Assembly: GCA_913057845.1 (NCBI GenBank) | Contig: CAJXPC010000067.1 | Span: forward strand, 1 to 8,172 | Length of the DNA: 8,172 bases | Direction: 5' to 3' | Source of the DNA: an uncultured Pseudomonadota bacterium | Lineage (GTDB): Bacteria; Pseudomonadota; Gammaproteobacteria; Burkholderiales; Eutrophovitaceae | Shown: one piece after another, positions 1-6,854 of the stretch | Layout of the letters: the number at the start of each line of letters is the position of its first letter | Position numbering within the stretch: position 1 is the first letter of the stretch | Notes under the pieces: model-generated | Told to the model about the DNA's origin: nothing | The model's input: only the letters and a program-made list of their open reading frames with translations | The model's database searches: none | Translations under genes and position numbers: made by a program

Positions 1-26
1 CAGCGTCAGATGTGTATAAGAGACAG
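1..26 (+). other. Residual Nextera/Tn5 sequencing adapter (artefact)
   Basis: The first 26 bases are identical to the 3' end of the Illumina Nextera read-1 transposase adapter. Bases 8-26 are the 19-bp Tn5 mosaic end (AGATGTGTATAAGAGACAG) and bases 1-7 (CAGCGTC) are the adjoining adapter bases. This is a library-construction remnant left at a contig edge, not a natural transposon end, because no transposase or second end is present. It puts an in-frame TAA (17-19) before the hemY reading frame, so gene callers see a false upstream boundary. Genomic sequence starts at about base 27. Confidence 0.97.
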
Positions 27-880
27 CCCAAAAATATATTCGTGATAGTGATGAAGTCTCTCGAGAGACGCTCTTAGTGGCTGCTAGGGCTGCACATGTC
101 GAGCGACATTATTCCGATCGAGATGCATCTATTGCTCGTCTTGAGTTGGCTGATGATGACGATGTACATCTTGCAAAATCTTTAATGTTGATCGACGAGG
201 CTCGATATCACGATGCGTTAGCCGCACTGTCTCAAATAAACAAAAGAAGTACGAGTTCAGTTCGCTCCGAAGTTGCAGCATTAAGATTGGGTGAAAAGTG
301 GGATCAAGTCTTGTTGGTGTTGAAAGATGCAAAAAAATTTGACGCATTCAGTTCTGAAAGAGTTGATCAAATTGAGCTTGAGGCATTTTTAGGAATCCTG
401 TCCAAGCCAGACATGTCGCTATCGGCACTTAAAGAAATATTAAAACAAGCTAATAAGCGTATTCGTGGTGAGGCAAGTTTTGTCATGGCCATGTCAAAAG
501 GTTTTTTAAGTTTTGACGAGAATCGATTGGCTCAAAATTTAGTAGAGGATTATTTGAGTAGATCTTGGGACGATGAGATCATGCTGCACTATGTGCGCTC
601 ATCAGATAATCAGAATGTAACACCGCTAGAAAAAGCTGAGAAATGGCTGGAGAAGCAACCCCGTAACCCGAGGTTGTTGACTGGGTTGGGAATTCTGTGT
701 CGAGAGCGTGAGTTATGGGGGAAGTCTGAGAGTTATTTTAGGGCAAGCAATGCGCTGGAGAACTCTGTAGAAGTGGCATATGAACTTTCTATTCTGTATC
801 GAAGAATGAACCGTTTAGAAGAGTCAAAAGTACAGTTGGAGTTTTTTGCGGCGCGACAAGTCGCTAAGGTCGATAGTTAA
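27..880 (+). CDS. hemY: HemY-like TPR protein of heme biosynthesis, 5'-truncated
   Basis: This is the C-terminal 283 residues of a HemY-family protein. HemY is an inner-membrane protein with two N-terminal membrane helices and a cytoplasmic TPR domain, encoded in proteobacteria with the hemC/hemD/hemX genes; its exact role in heme synthesis is unsettled. The frame is open from the adapter junction (first full codon at 29). The start (LLVAARAAH) matches the family's conserved 'LAARAA' stretch at the beginning of the TPR region, so the membrane helices and roughly the first third are missing. Counting from base 29, other hallmarks are the RSWDDE motif (Trp 180), the AEKWLEKQPRNP helix, and LWGK at 229-232 followed by a last TPR. 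The GTG at 77 is internal, not the true start. The stop (878-880) lies 13 bp before ppc, suggesting cotranscription. The family call rests on motif order and wording; a generic TPR protein is the less likely alternative. Confidence 0.86.
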
Positions 881-893
881 GTATGGGTGGTGT

Positions 894-3671
894 ATGAACA
901 GGTACGTTAAAACGACGGAGTCATCTCGAAAGGACCACGCACTTCGAAAGGATGTGAGACTCCTTGGAGATATGCTCGGAGATACGATTCGTGACCATGA
1001 AGGTCAGGTAATATTTGATCTTGTAGAAAAAACTCGACAGTTATCGGTGTCGCTTCAACGCACAGGCTCCGATGGAGCTAAACGTAAGTTATTTAAAAGA
1101 CTCAGATCCCTAGATAGTTTTGAGACCAGCGTTGTCATTAGGTCTTATTGTTATTTTTCATTATTATCTAATATCGCAGAAGATCAGCATCATGTTCGCC
1201 GCCGCCGTGCGTATGAGGCCGCTCGTTCGGGGCCGCAGGCCGGATCTCTGGATGCGGTGATGTTGATGCCTGAAATCCAAGCATTATCATTGCGTGAGCT
1301 AGAAGAGTTTTTTTCTAGGAGCTTAATAGTCCCGGTCCTCACTGCACATCCGACCGAGGTGCAGCGAAAAAGCATTTTAGACCTTCAAAAAACGATTGCC
1401 GATTTACTGAATAAAAGAGATCGAGAGAATTTAACGCCAGTCGAATTGTCCAGAAATGACGAGTTGCTCCGTAGGGCAATACTCACGCTATGGCAGACGC
1501 GAATCTTGCGGGAGTTGAAGCTCAGCGTTCAGGACGAAATAGACAATGCGATTTCATATTATGAGTCTACTTTTCTAATTGAACTTCCTCGCCTATACGG
1601 TGACATTGAAGATCGTATGTATTCAGTTTCGACAGAAGCGACCCCTCCCCCAGCTTTGGCAAGCTTTTTTAAAATGGGCAGCTGGATTGGTGGAGATCGG
1701 GATGGCAACCCCTTTGTCACTGACAAGGTTATGACATATGCCGTCGGTAAACAAAGTCAAGTGCTGTATCAGTTTTATCGGCGTGAGCTTGAGGCGTTGA
1801 CTGGTGAGCTATCTCAGTCGGATTGGCGTGTTCAAGTGACTGGTCCATTGATTGCTTTGGCAGATCGGTCAATAGATATTTCTGACCATAGAAAAGACGA
1901 ACACTATCGCCGCGCGTTAATGGCAATACGTGCTCGATTGGAGAATACGTTTGGTGAGGCCCGAAAAGCCTATACCTCGACTGAAAATGCGCCACTCGTT
2001 TATTTAAGTCCTGAGGAGTTTTCTGCTGACCTAAAGATTGTCAGTGATTCGCTCTACCAAAATAGGAGTGCATTAGTCGCGCGCGGAAGAATTCGAGCTC
2101 TACTAAGGGCAGCTGAGGTTTTTGGTTTTCATCTGGCTTCGTTAGACCTAAGACAGCATTCAGAGGTTCATGAAAGTGTGGTATCCGATCTTTTTGCGCG
2201 GGGAATGAATAAGTTAGGTTATAGCGAGCTTCATGAAAAAGAAAAGCGGAGTTGGCTGCTAAGCGAATTAAGCATAAACAGACCGCTTAGATCAACTTTT
2301 CTGAATTATGATGAATTGACTCATAAGGAATTAAAGATATTAGACGGCGCTAACAAACTGCAACGAGACTACGGCAAGGATTCAATTGCAAATTATGTGA
2401 TTTCCCAAGCTAACGATGTGAGCGACATCCTTGAGGTGGCACTGCTTTTAAAGGAGTCGGGCGGTCTAAGTGCCGGGGAAAATCCAGATTCATCTATGAA
2501 TATCGTGCCACTATTTGAAACGATTGAAGATTTACGAAATTCGTCTGATGTCATGGATGCTCTTTTCTCCGATCCTTTTTATAGAAAATTGTTGCGTAAT
2601 AAAGATGACGTTCAGGAAGTCATGTTGGGCTATTCAGATAGCAACAAAGATGGGGGCTTCTTAACGGCTAACTGGGAGATTTACCATGCAGAAAAAGAGC
2701 TCGTTAAGGTATTTGCAAAGCACGGTGTAAAACTGAGGATATTTCATGGCAGAGGTGGGACGGTTGGTCGCGGCGGCGGGCCAAGTTACGAGGCGATTCT
2801 TGCTCAACCTGCAGGAAGTGTAGCCGGTCAGATTAGAATTACGGAGCAGGGGGAAGTGATTGCCAGTAAATATTCTGATCCCGAAATTGGTCGACGTAAT
2901 CTAGAAACCTTGGTGGCGGCAACGCTTCAAGCGACGGTTGTTCTGCAGGACGTGAATCAGTCAGCGACGCTGTCCGAATATGAAGATATTTTGCGTGAAA
3001 TGGCCCAAGAGAGTTTTGTGGCCTACCGTTCCTTGGTTTTTGATGATCCTGGCTTCGTTGAGTTTTTTCGCCAGGCAACACCTATTGCAGAAATTGCTGA
3101 TCTTAATGTGGGAAGTCGGCCCGCGTCTCGGAGCAAGTCTGCTCGTATTGAGGATTTGAGGGCTATCCCCTGGGTATTTTCGTGGTCTTTAGCAAGAATG
3201 ATGTTGCCAGGTTGGTACGGTTTTGGCTCAGCCGTCCAAGCATGGGTTGAAAGTCATGGTGATGATGCGATTGAGAAGTTGCAGCGTATGTATCGAGATT
3301 GGGCATTTTTCAATGTCATGCTTTCAAATATGGACATGGTGCTCGCCAAAAGTGATTTTGATATTGCCCGTCGGTATGCTGAATTGGTTCAAGATGTTGA
3401 TCTCAGAGATCGTATTTATGGGCGGATTGAAAAAGAGTGGGAGCTTTCAGTGAAATGGTTGCTTAAGATTAGCGATCAAAATTATTTGCTCGAGAAAAAC
3501 CCGTCTCTTTCAAGAAGTTTGCAGAGTCGATCTCCTTATATTGATACGTTAAATCATTTGCAAATTGAATTGATGCAACGATACCGTTGCGGCAATCATG
3601 ATGAGCAGCTAAAGCGTTCGATACTTCAGACGATTAACGGCATTTCAGCCGGACTCAGAAACAGTGGTTAA
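894..3671 (+). CDS. ppc: Phosphoenolpyruvate carboxylase
   Basis: Cytoplasmic enzyme that carboxylates PEP with bicarbonate to oxaloacetate and phosphate, replenishing the TCA cycle. The 925-residue protein is slightly longer than the E. coli enzyme (883). Visible motifs: TAHPTE at 150-155 (catalytic His152), GGDRDGNP at 266-273, MLGYSDSNKDGG at 577-588 (Lys585), the glycine-rich active-site loop FHGRGGTVGRGGGP at 617-630, and the C-terminal RNSG. The residues corresponding to the E. coli aspartate/malate inhibitor site (Arg587, Lys773, Arg832, Asn881) appear conserved as Arg626, Lys819, Arg879 and Asn923, so feedback inhibition by L-aspartate is expected. I chose ATG 894 rather than the upstream TTG at 846: 894 follows the hemY stop, has a GGGTGG stretch just upstream (close spacing, so a weak ribosome site), and gives a normal N-terminus leading into LRKDVRLLGDMLG. 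The gene is intact, and the next gene is convergent 15 bp away. Confidence 0.98.
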   Translation: MNRYVKTTESSRKDHALRKDVRLLGDMLGDTIRDHEGQVIFDLVEKTRQLSVSLQRTGSDGAKRKLFKRLRSLDSFETSVVIRSYCYFSLLSNIAEDQHHVRRRRAYEAARSGPQAGSLDAVMLMPEIQALSLRELEEFFSRSLIVPVLTAHPTEVQRKSILDLQKTIADLLNKRDRENLTPVELSRNDELLRRAILTLWQTRILRELKLSVQDEIDNAISYYESTFLIELPRLYGDIEDRMYSVSTEATPPPALASFFKMGSWIGGDRDGNPFVTDKVMTYAVGKQSQVLYQFYRRELEALTGELSQSDWRVQVTGPLIALADRSIDISDHRKDEHYRRALMAIRARLENTFGEARKAYTSTENAPLVYLSPEEFSADLKIVSDSLYQNRSALVARGRIRALLRAAEVFGFHLASLDLRQHSEVHESVVSDLFARGMNKLGYSELHEKEKRSWLLSELSINRPLRSTFLNYDELTHKELKILDGANKLQRDYGKDSIANYVISQANDVSDILEVALLLKESGGLSAGENPDSSMNIVPLFETIEDLRNSSDVMDALFSDPFYRKLLRNKDDVQEVMLGYSDSNKDGGFLTANWEIYHAEKELVKVFAKHGVKLRIFHGRGGTVGRGGGPSYEAILAQPAGSVAGQIRITEQGEVIASKYSDPEIGRRNLETLVAATLQATVVLQDVNQSATLSEYEDILREMAQESFVAYRSLVFDDPGFVEFFRQATPIAEIADLNVGSRPASRSKSARIEDLRAIPWVFSWSLARMMLPGWYGFGSAVQAWVESHGDDAIEKLQRMYRDWAFFNVMLSNMDMVLAKSDFDIARRYAELVQDVDLRDRIYGRIEKEWELSVKWLLKISDQNYLLEKNPSLSRSLQSRSPYIDTLNHLQIELMQRYRCGNHDEQLKRSILQTINGISAGLRNSG

Positions 3672-3686
3672 GTCCCTAATGCTACT

Positions 3687-4718
3687 TTAGTCTTGAGGTT
3701 TTGGATCAACCGACGGGGTAAATGCATCAGAGAAAAATGCGTCCTCAGGTAAATCGCACTGCTCAGTGAAGTCTTTATGGGCAGCTTCTACCATTGCGGG
3801 CACGCCGCATGAATACGCCTCATGGTTCGCCATATCAGGAAAATCTTCCATTGCGGCGACATGAACCATGCCGGTTCGCCCGTCCCATTTGTCTTCGGGT
3901 TCCGCATCGGAGACGACAGGAACAAAATTAAAGTGCTCGTGATCTTTTTGCCATTGACTGGCCAGATCGCTCATGTAGATATCTCGAGGTCTTCGTCCAC
4001 CCCAGTAGAGAACCATTTGCCGGTCGATACCTTGTTCAAAGGTATATTCAATGATACTTTTAATCGGAGCAAAACCAGTTCCGCTAGCGACAAAAATTAT
4101 GGGTTTGTCGGTATCTTCCCGCAGAAAAAAGGTTCCGAGAGGCCCCTCAAACCTAAGGATATCTTTCTCTTTGAGCGTCTCAAAAACTTGTGTTGTGAAG
4201 GCACCATTTGCCATGTTTCGGACATGCAGTTCGATATATTCGGCTTCATGGGGGGGGTTGCCCATCGAGTAGCTGCGCCGTTTCCCCCCGCGTAATAGAA
4301 CATCGATGTACTGTCCTGCAAAAAACTGGAAACGTTCGTTAGATGGCAGTTTAAGCTTTAGGATAACAATGTCATCGGAAACGCGAAGTATTGACTGGAC
4401 GCGACTCGGTAACCGGCGCACTTCAATATCTCCGGTTGTTTCGATCTCTCTTGCCTCAATCACTAAATCGCTGAGAGGGGTTGCTTGGCAGAATAAGGTG
4501 AGCCCGTCACGTTTCTCGAAATCGACGAGGGCAGAACTTTGCGGGTTGCCGTGATCAACCGTTCCCTCGATAATCTTACCTTTACATGCTGCGCAAGCGC
4601 CATTTCTGCATCCGTATGGTAGCGTATATCCTGAGCGCATTGCTGCAGAGAGAATGGTTTCGTTTTCTTCGGTTGTAAATGTATTACCGCTGGGTTGAAT
4701 CGTGACTTTATGCGCCAT
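3687..4718 (-). CDS. 2Fe-2S ferredoxin/FAD/NAD(P)H oxidoreductase (AscD-like reductase)
   Basis: A 343-residue electron-transfer reductase with three domains in order. The first is a plant-type 2Fe-2S ferredoxin domain (about 1-90), with ligands Cys37, Cys42, Cys45 and Cys77 in the CX4CX2CX31C spacing. The second is an FAD-binding ferredoxin-reductase barrel (about 100-200) with RRSYSMGNPP at 147-156. The third is an NAD(P)-binding domain with the SGTGFAP motif at 212-218 and the terminal SCGVPAMV motif around Cys304. It should pass electrons from NAD(P)H through FAD and the cluster to a partner protein or substrate. Homologues are often labelled CDP-6-deoxy-3,4-glucoseen reductase (AscD), but no deoxysugar genes are nearby and no partner dehydrase or oxygenase is visible, so the physiological acceptor is unknown. 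ATG 4718 gives a standard ferredoxin N-terminus. The gene is convergent with ppc and divergent from the SDR gene, so it is probably transcribed alone. Soluble; no signal peptide seen. Confidence 0.9.
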   Translation of the reverse strand: MAHKVTIQPSGNTFTTEENETILSAAMRSGYTLPYGCRNGACAACKGKIIEGTVDHGNPQSSALVDFEKRDGLTLFCQATPLSDLVIEAREIETTGDIEVRRLPSRVQSILRVSDDIVILKLKLPSNERFQFFAGQYIDVLLRGGKRRSYSMGNPPHEAEYIELHVRNMANGAFTTQVFETLKEKDILRFEGPLGTFFLREDTDKPIIFVASGTGFAPIKSIIEYTFEQGIDRQMVLYWGGRRPRDIYMSDLASQWQKDHEHFNFVPVVSDAEPEDKWDGRTGMVHVAAMEDFPDMANHEAYSCGVPAMVEAAHKDFTEQCDLPEDAFFSDAFTPSVDPKPQD

Positions 4719-4798
4719 TGTGGAGATAACCTTAAACTGAGTTGGTAAGAAATTTTAATGCCTAAATATTATGAGCGTAACTGAAATAAATATTGAAT
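4719..4798. promoter_or_regulatory. AT-rich divergent intergenic region
   Basis: This 80-bp gap separates two divergently transcribed genes and so must hold, or overlap, both their promoters (inference from layout). It is AT-rich, and the 8-bp word TAAATATT occurs twice as a direct repeat (4763-4770 and 4787-4794), 24 bp start to start. I could not find a convincing paired -35/-10 in either direction: TTGGTA (4742-4747) with TATTAT (4767-4772) has a 19-bp spacer and is weak. No clear Shine-Dalgarno sequence precedes either start. Confidence 0.35.
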
Positions 4799-5680
4799 AT
4801 GCATAGGCTGTTGATCGTCGGATTTGGAGATGTCGGGAAACGATTTGCCACCCGTTATGCCTCTCGTTTTAATCTATCTGTTGTGTCGAGAACGAAGACT
4901 GGTGAATCCCCTTCCTGGACAAGGTCAATTAATTGGTTGAGTGCAGATCTTGATGAACCGAGAACTCTGCAGAGGTTGGTAGGTTTGTCGGAAGGCGTGG
5001 TTTATCTTGCGCCTCCAAATTCATCCGGACATACCGACATGCGAATTCGTAATTTTTTAAGATCTATTACGTCGGGCCTAAGAATACCACAGCGACTTGT
5101 TTATATGAGCACGACCGGTGTCTACGGCGATTGTATGGGCGAGCACGTGAGTGAAACGCGTGCGGCCAATCCTCAAACAGATCGGGCTCGAAGGCGGATC
5201 GATGCGGAAGCGCAAGTTCGAGCCTGGTCGCAAAGCACAGGGTGTACGTCAATTATTCTAAGAGTGCCTGGGATCTATGCCTCCAATCGGCTTCCGCTGA
5301 ATAGGCTTATGAAGAGTTTGCCGACCTTGAGGGCTGACGAGGATAGCTTCTCTAACCACATTCACGCTGATGATCTGGCGCAGATAGTTTTTCTGGCACT
5401 TTTCCGGGGTAAGGGTGGTCGAATATACAACTGTACTGATGATTCGAGGATAAAAGTTGGCGATTATTTCGATTTGGTTGCGGACAGGGCTAGTCTCCCA
5501 AGGCCGAGACGTCTCACTAAGTCTGAAGCGAAGGATGTGTTGCCCGAAATGTTGTGGTCATTTCTCAATGAGTCTCGATTGGTTTTGAATGATCGGATGA
5601 AAAAGGAGCTTAAAGTCCGCTTACGGTATCCTACTGTGCTGGACGGTGTGCCGGCATCACTCAATGTGTCAGATAATTAG
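4799..5680 (+). CDS. Atypical SDR / NAD-dependent epimerase-like protein (YeeZ-type)
   Basis: A 293-residue Rossmann-fold protein of the NAD-dependent epimerase/dehydratase (extended or atypical SDR) superfamily. The N-terminus holds the dinucleotide-binding motif GFGDVG (8-13) after a short hydrophobic strand. Residues 103-111 (MSTTGVYGD) correspond to the SDR active-site serine/threonine strand, and NP.T (124-127) plus a GG.IYN motif late in the protein fit the E. coli YeeZ-type family. The usual YxxxK catalytic pair is not seen where expected; an Arg-rich stretch (129-133) lies there instead, as in YeeZ, so ordinary SDR chemistry is uncertain and the substrate is unknown. I chose ATG 4799 over the TTG at 4793 because it places the nucleotide-binding strand at residues 4-8; no good ribosome site supports either. 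The stop is 1 bp before the dsbD-alpha gene, implying an operon with the two thiol-redox genes. The link to those genes may be positional only. Confidence 0.8.
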   Translation: MHRLLIVGFGDVGKRFATRYASRFNLSVVSRTKTGESPSWTRSINWLSADLDEPRTLQRLVGLSEGVVYLAPPNSSGHTDMRIRNFLRSITSGLRIPQRLVYMSTTGVYGDCMGEHVSETRAANPQTDRARRRIDAEAQVRAWSQSTGCTSIILRVPGIYASNRLPLNRLMKSLPTLRADEDSFSNHIHADDLAQIVFLALFRGKGGRIYNCTDDSRIKVGDYFDLVADRASLPRPRRLTKSEAKDVLPEMLWSFLNESRLVLNDRMKKELKVRLRYPTVLDGVPASLNVSDN

Positions 5681-5681
5681 A

Positions 5682-6137
5682 ATGTTGATCGCCAATCGAT
5701 GTGTCGTCGCATTCTTGGCTTTTTGCTGCTTTCCCCAGTTTGTTGTTTCTGGTGAGGTTGAGGGGCCTGGTGCGAGCGACTTTTATACGTTATCCGCAAC
5801 GTTATCCAAGGGTAACAAGTTAGCGCTCGCTTACGATATTCACCCCTGTTGTTATTTGTATAAACGTAGTTTTTCTTTTCAAGCGTTAGACTCCGAGGTG
5901 ATCGTCGGTCATGTTTCGTTTCCTGAGTCTTTAAGACATCACGATGAATTTTTTGGTGATGTAGAGATTTATAGAGGAGAGGTGCTCATTACTTTGGATC
6001 TAGACACCAGTCAAGTTGAGGTGCGAAGCGACTCACTAAGTATCAGCGCTGAGCATCAAGGATGTTCAGACGAGGGTATTTGTTTCTTGCCTGACCGTAA
6101 TGTATTACGTTTTGCTAGTTTTCCCGGCCTCGAATGA
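5682..6137 (+). CDS. Stand-alone DsbD N-terminal (alpha) domain, periplasmic
   Basis: A 151-residue predicted exported protein matching only the periplasmic alpha domain of the thiol:disulfide interchange protein DsbD (DsbD_N family). Residues 1-24 look like a signal peptide (Arg6, hydrophobic VVAFLAFCCF, likely cleavage near VSG). The catalytic cysteine pair is present in QGCSDEGICF as Cys128 and Cys134, with the same spacing as E. coli Cys103/Cys109. The cap-loop motif DEFFG (88-92) and the YLY tyrosines (58, 60) are kept. In DsbD this domain receives electrons from the membrane beta domain and reduces periplasmic partners such as DsbC, CcmG or TlpA. Here the frame stops at the end of the domain; the membrane and gamma domains are absent. 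Two extra adjacent cysteines (56-57) precede the YLY motif. Start: ATG 5682 gives the best signal peptide; GTG 5646 and ATG 5664 overlap the previous gene. Its stop overlaps the next start (ATGA), so translation is probably coupled. Confidence 0.85.
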   Translation: MLIANRCVVAFLAFCCFPQFVVSGEVEGPGASDFYTLSATLSKGNKLALAYDIHPCCYLYKRSFSFQALDSEVIVGHVSFPESLRHHDEFFGDVEIYRGEVLITLDLDTSQVEVRSDSLSISAEHQGCSDEGICFLPDRNVLRFASFPGLE

Positions 6138-6670
6138 ATAAAGCGGTATTGACAGTGTGGGCGAGACACTTGTTGATAACTTGTGTCGTGATTGGGTCGG
6201 TAGTGATGGGCATCCTAATGAGCAATACTCGCACAGCCTTAGACGTGAGCGCAGTCAAAGATGCTCAGAATGCGCAGTTTCAGGACCTTACTGGTAATTG
6301 GCGGCAGATCTCACATTGGGACGGTAGCTATCGCATCGTTAATTTTTGGGCAACTTGGTGCCCCCCTTGTCTTGAGGAAATCCCTTTATTTGTTCAGCTC
6401 CAGGATGAGTATAAGGATCGTAATGTGACTTTCATTGGGATTGCGGTAGATGATGCTCACCGCGTTCGTGAATTCGTTAGGGATAATGAGATCAATTACC
6501 CCGTATTGATTGGGTCTGGCGACGCGCTTCGTATTTCAGAAATTCTCGGTAACAAAAGATCGGGGTTGCCTTTCACGGTTTTTTTAAACCCTTCAGGGGA
6601 CTTAATCGATATGCATTCTGGCGTAGTCCCAGAGTCTAAAGTACGAAAATTTGTCGATAAAATCCGCTAA
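6134..6670 (+). CDS. TlpA/ResA-like membrane-anchored thioredoxin
   Basis: A 178-residue periplasmic thioredoxin-fold protein with one N-terminal membrane segment (about 13-30, after Lys3 and Arg11). No lipobox is seen, so it is likely anchored by the uncleaved helix, or possibly cleaved and released. The domain begins around residue 50 (FQDLTGNW) and contains the active site WCPPC (75-79), followed by the LEEIP helix typical of TlpA/ResA/CcmG-type reductases, and the cis-proline in SGLPFT (Pro146). Such proteins reduce disulfides in exported proteins, for example apocytochrome c or copper-site cysteines, and need an electron source such as DsbD or CcdA. It starts inside the stop of the DsbD-alpha gene (ATGA), which makes that protein its obvious candidate redox partner (inference). 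No ribosome site is visible, consistent with translational coupling. A dedicated CcmG role is less likely because no cytochrome c maturation genes are nearby. Confidence 0.9.
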   Translation: MNKAVLTVWARHLLITCVVIGSVVMGILMSNTRTALDVSAVKDAQNAQFQDLTGNWRQISHWDGSYRIVNFWATWCPPCLEEIPLFVQLQDEYKDRNVTFIGIAVDDAHRVREFVRDNEINYPVLIGSGDALRISEILGNKRSGLPFTVFLNPSGDLIDMHSGVVPESKVRKFVDKIR

Positions 6671-6765
6671 ATTGCGCCTATTTGTCGTTAAAGTTCGTAT
6701 TTTAATGGCTGTTTTCTCTTGGTCGTGTGCCTTCCCCAGAATGACGCTTCTAGGTGGCCCCTTTA

Positions 6766-6796
6766 TTGATTAAAAGCATCATAATACGTGTATAAT
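6766..6796 (+). promoter_or_regulatory. Candidate sigma-70 promoter for aroQ-accB(-accC)
   Basis: A perfect -10 hexamer TATAAT lies at 6791-6796. The best -35 is TTGATT (6766-6771), at a longer than ideal 19-bp spacing. Transcription would begin near 6803, giving an aroQ leader of about 68 nt. It sits in the 200-bp gap after the tlpA-like gene, the only sizeable break in this strand's gene series, which supports a new transcription unit here. I saw no convincing intrinsic terminator for the upstream operon in 6671-6765, so some read-through is possible. Confidence 0.6.
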
Positions 6797-6854
6797 CGCC
6801 GAATATGCAGTTAACTTTCAATAAGTAGAGACCCGTTTAACCTTTCTTATACCA

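Noticed and set aside
1..26. Natural Tn5-type transposon end
   Set aside because: The match extends past the mosaic end into synthetic Nextera adapter bases and sits exactly at the sequence edge.
846..893. Upstream TTG start for ppc, adding 16 residues
   Set aside because: It lies inside hemY, uses a rare start codon and encodes residues unlike known carboxylase N-termini; ATG 894 fits better.
883..897. Four-codon mini-ORF (MGGV, stop) overlapping the ppc start as ATGA
   Set aside because: Too short to distinguish from chance; no independent ribosome site and no leader-peptide composition.
3822..4295. 157-codon open frame on the plus strand opposite the reductase gene
   Set aside because: Antisense shadow: the minus-strand reductase has complete, ordered motifs through this region, and the plus-strand product has no recognisable domain.
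4763..4794. Direct repeat TAAATATT x2 as an operator pair
   Set aside because: Eight AT-only bases in an AT-rich gap recur easily by chance; noted in the intergenic feature but not claimed as a site.
5646..5681. GTG 5646 or ATG 5664 as start of the DsbD-alpha gene
   Set aside because: Both place polar, Cys- and His-containing residues before the signal peptide and overlap the SDR gene; ATG 5682 gives a standard signal sequence.
6736..6765. Possible terminator hairpin (CCAGAA ... TTCTAGG, then GGCCCCTTTATT)
   Set aside because: The stem is short with a bulge, and the T-run is brief and displaced by several bases; not convincing as an intrinsic terminator.
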